41,941 nucleotides of DNA from Amoebophrya sp. AT5.2 (taxonomy: Eukaryota > Sar > Dinophyceae > Syndiniales > Amoebophryaceae), in contig RXOD01003869.1 of assembly GCA_005223375.1 (NCBI GenBank), positions 1-41,941 on the forward strand. The letters are read 5' to 3'. Of this stretch, positions 40,856-41,941 are shown piece after piece (position 1 is the first letter of the stretch; the number at the start of each line of letters is the position of its first letter). The position numbers and the translations under genes were made by a program. A model generated the notes under the pieces. That model did no database searches and was not told the origin of the DNA. It saw only the letters and a list, made by a program, of their open reading frames with translations.

Positions 40856-41845
40856 ATGGTGTCGCGCCATCACAAACCATTACCAGATCCACGCGTGCGT
40901 AGCCCGGGCCAAACAGCCGCCTTCTTGCTTCACCTTCACGTACTGATTTGGCGGGCGCTGATAGCGGCAACCTGCGTGATAGCCGTGCCACTACCATTCG
41001 CGGAGCAACATGATCCGTACTCTGACCGCGATAGTGTCGCGCCATTTTCTGCGAGATCGGCGGGCTTGCGTCACGTCGTGAACAATGTGGTTATCGGGTC
41101 GCGAATGTTGACTACCGCCAGCACCACGGAAGATGTAGAGGTAGACCACACACGCGCGTCTTCTTCTTCTACCCCTGGCGGCACGGTGACTTCGCCTCCA
41201 CCAGGCGCGGCGTCGATTCTGCACAAGTTCTTGACGGGTCAAGGCGTCTCGGCAGACCTTGTCATGGCGCCTTCGCCATCGTCGGTTCTACTGGATAGCA
41301 TCCGTGTCGCAGTCCCCGCGGGGAGGCAGAGCAACAGGGAACCTGACCACAGCGACGACCGCGACGAGATCGAGAACCTTCTACACGGCGCTGCTGCTCC
41401 TCTTGATCGTGTATGGACCCGATTTCAGCGTGATCTCGCCCCCGAAGCAGGGCGTCTGGTGTCCGCTGGGCCGCGGCTGTACAATTATGACATGGGTATT
41501 GGGCCCTACGATGGCGATTCTGAGGACGAGAAGACGATTTCGACTCGCGCGAGCAGCCGGACCACAGCGTCCAGCCAAACCACAGCGTCCCCAGCGTCCT
41601 CCGAGACGAACTTCGCCGCCGCAAGGTCTCTATTGCACGCCAGTCCGCGCTGGCGGCAGTTCCAGTTGCCGACCGAGCAAAAGCGCGAGCTGTCCAGCAT
41701 GAGCGCTCATGTTCTCGTGGACAAATTGCTTGCCTCCATCATCCAGCCGCCCGAGCGCCGGGGGACGTTTCCATGCTTGCCCGCCCCAGGCAGCCGGGAG
41801 GTGCCGCACTGCGGCGCACTGCTGGAGTATGGGGGGACCAGATGA
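40856..41845 (+). CDS. Signal-anchored protein of unknown function
   Basis: Single exon, 329 residues, ending in TGA at 41,843-41,845. A hydrophobic stretch at about residues 20-47 (AAFLLHLHVLIWRALIAATCVIAV) is a signal peptide or anchor, followed by an exported, Ser/Thr/Pro-rich low-complexity chain with acidic patches and two cysteines near the C-terminus. No recognisable domain. The general plan (N-terminal signal, then low-complexity exported chain) resembles that of the gene at 31,572, but I see no clear sequence relation. Some of the reading could change if further exons exist beyond the end of the window. Confidence 0.65.
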   Translation: MVSRHHKPLPDPRVRSPGQTAAFLLHLHVLIWRALIAATCVIAVPLPFAEQHDPYSDRDSVAPFSARSAGLRHVVNNVVIGSRMLTTASTTEDVEVDHTRASSSSTPGGTVTSPPPGAASILHKFLTGQGVSADLVMAPSPSSVLLDSIRVAVPAGRQSNREPDHSDDRDEIENLLHGAAAPLDRVWTRFQRDLAPEAGRLVSAGPRLYNYDMGIGPYDGDSEDEKTISTRASSRTTASSQTTASPASSETNFAAARSLLHASPRWRQFQLPTEQKRELSSMSAHVLVDKLLASIIQPPERRGTFPCLPAPGSREVPHCGALLEYGGTR

Positions 41846-41941
41846 TAAGTCTAGGTGGCGTATAGTAAGTGGTATAGTGAAATGCAGGGGGGGCTCTTTC
41901 TCGGGGTGCCTTTTCTTCGTGGTCCTAAAAAGAGGTCTGCA

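Noticed and set aside
1..41941. CRISPR arrays, tRNA, rRNA, bacterial operons and spliced-leader genes
   Set aside because: None recognised; the genes are eukaryotic with introns, and the short repeats found are not regularly spaced. Reading by eye can miss single tRNAs.

Overview
This window looks like nuclear DNA of a unicellular eukaryote, most likely an alveolate of the dinoflagellate lineage. The grounds are large eukaryotic-only gene families (AFG1-type AAA ATPase, sphingomyelin synthase-like enzyme, dipeptidyl-peptidase IV-like protease, GT34-like glycosyltransferase, tubulin-tyrosine-ligase-like domain), short spliceosomal introns that are few per gene, long low-complexity insertions, and every recognisable gene lying on one strand. 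I cannot fix the genus. A Syndiniales-type parasite or another gene-dense dinoflagellate relative would fit; I found no spliced-leader gene, rRNA or tRNA that would settle it.

Layout. Positions 1 to about 9,250 are very GC-rich and hold no gene I can support. Short open frames occur in all six frames, as expected of GC-rich non-coding or decayed DNA. This part contains diverged collinear repeats: blocks spread over 2,098-5,430 recur in the same order, compressed, at 8,379-9,175. It also has a 19-bp palindrome at two sites, and minus-strand peptide fragments that may be remains of an old coding element. The block ends close to 9,476-9,704, an orphan C-terminal exon of a tubulin tyrosine ligase-like protein.

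From about 9.5 kb on, composition falls to moderate GC and genes follow one another on the plus strand, spaced 0.6-1.5 kb apart: a 1,643-residue GT-A glycosyltransferase (10,579-15,510); a mitochondrial AFG1/LACE1-type AAA ATPase (16,692-19,193); a small dually acylated, lysine-rich protein (20,547-21,199, one intron); a sphingomyelin synthase-like membrane enzyme (22,346-25,979, two introns); a DPP IV/8/9-like serine peptidase (27,436-30,690, one intron); a signal-peptide protein of unknown function (31,572-33,725); a hypothetical protein with weak 2-oxoglutarate dioxygenase-like features (34,567-36,321); a polytopic membrane protein of unknown family (36,939-38,387); an SGNH/GDSL hydrolase (39,031-40,255, one intron); and a signal-anchored unknown protein (40,856-41,845).

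The genes do not form one pathway. Several act in the secretory pathway or on membranes (glycosyltransferase, sphingolipid enzyme, polytopic protein, acylated protein, signal-peptide proteins). The five introns I can define have GT-AG ends; four start with GTAC, and in three the sequence AGGT straddles both splice junctions, leaving a short direct repeat. This resembles the target-site duplications described for mobile introns (introners) in some dinoflagellate relatives, though I see no terminal inverted repeats in these introns.
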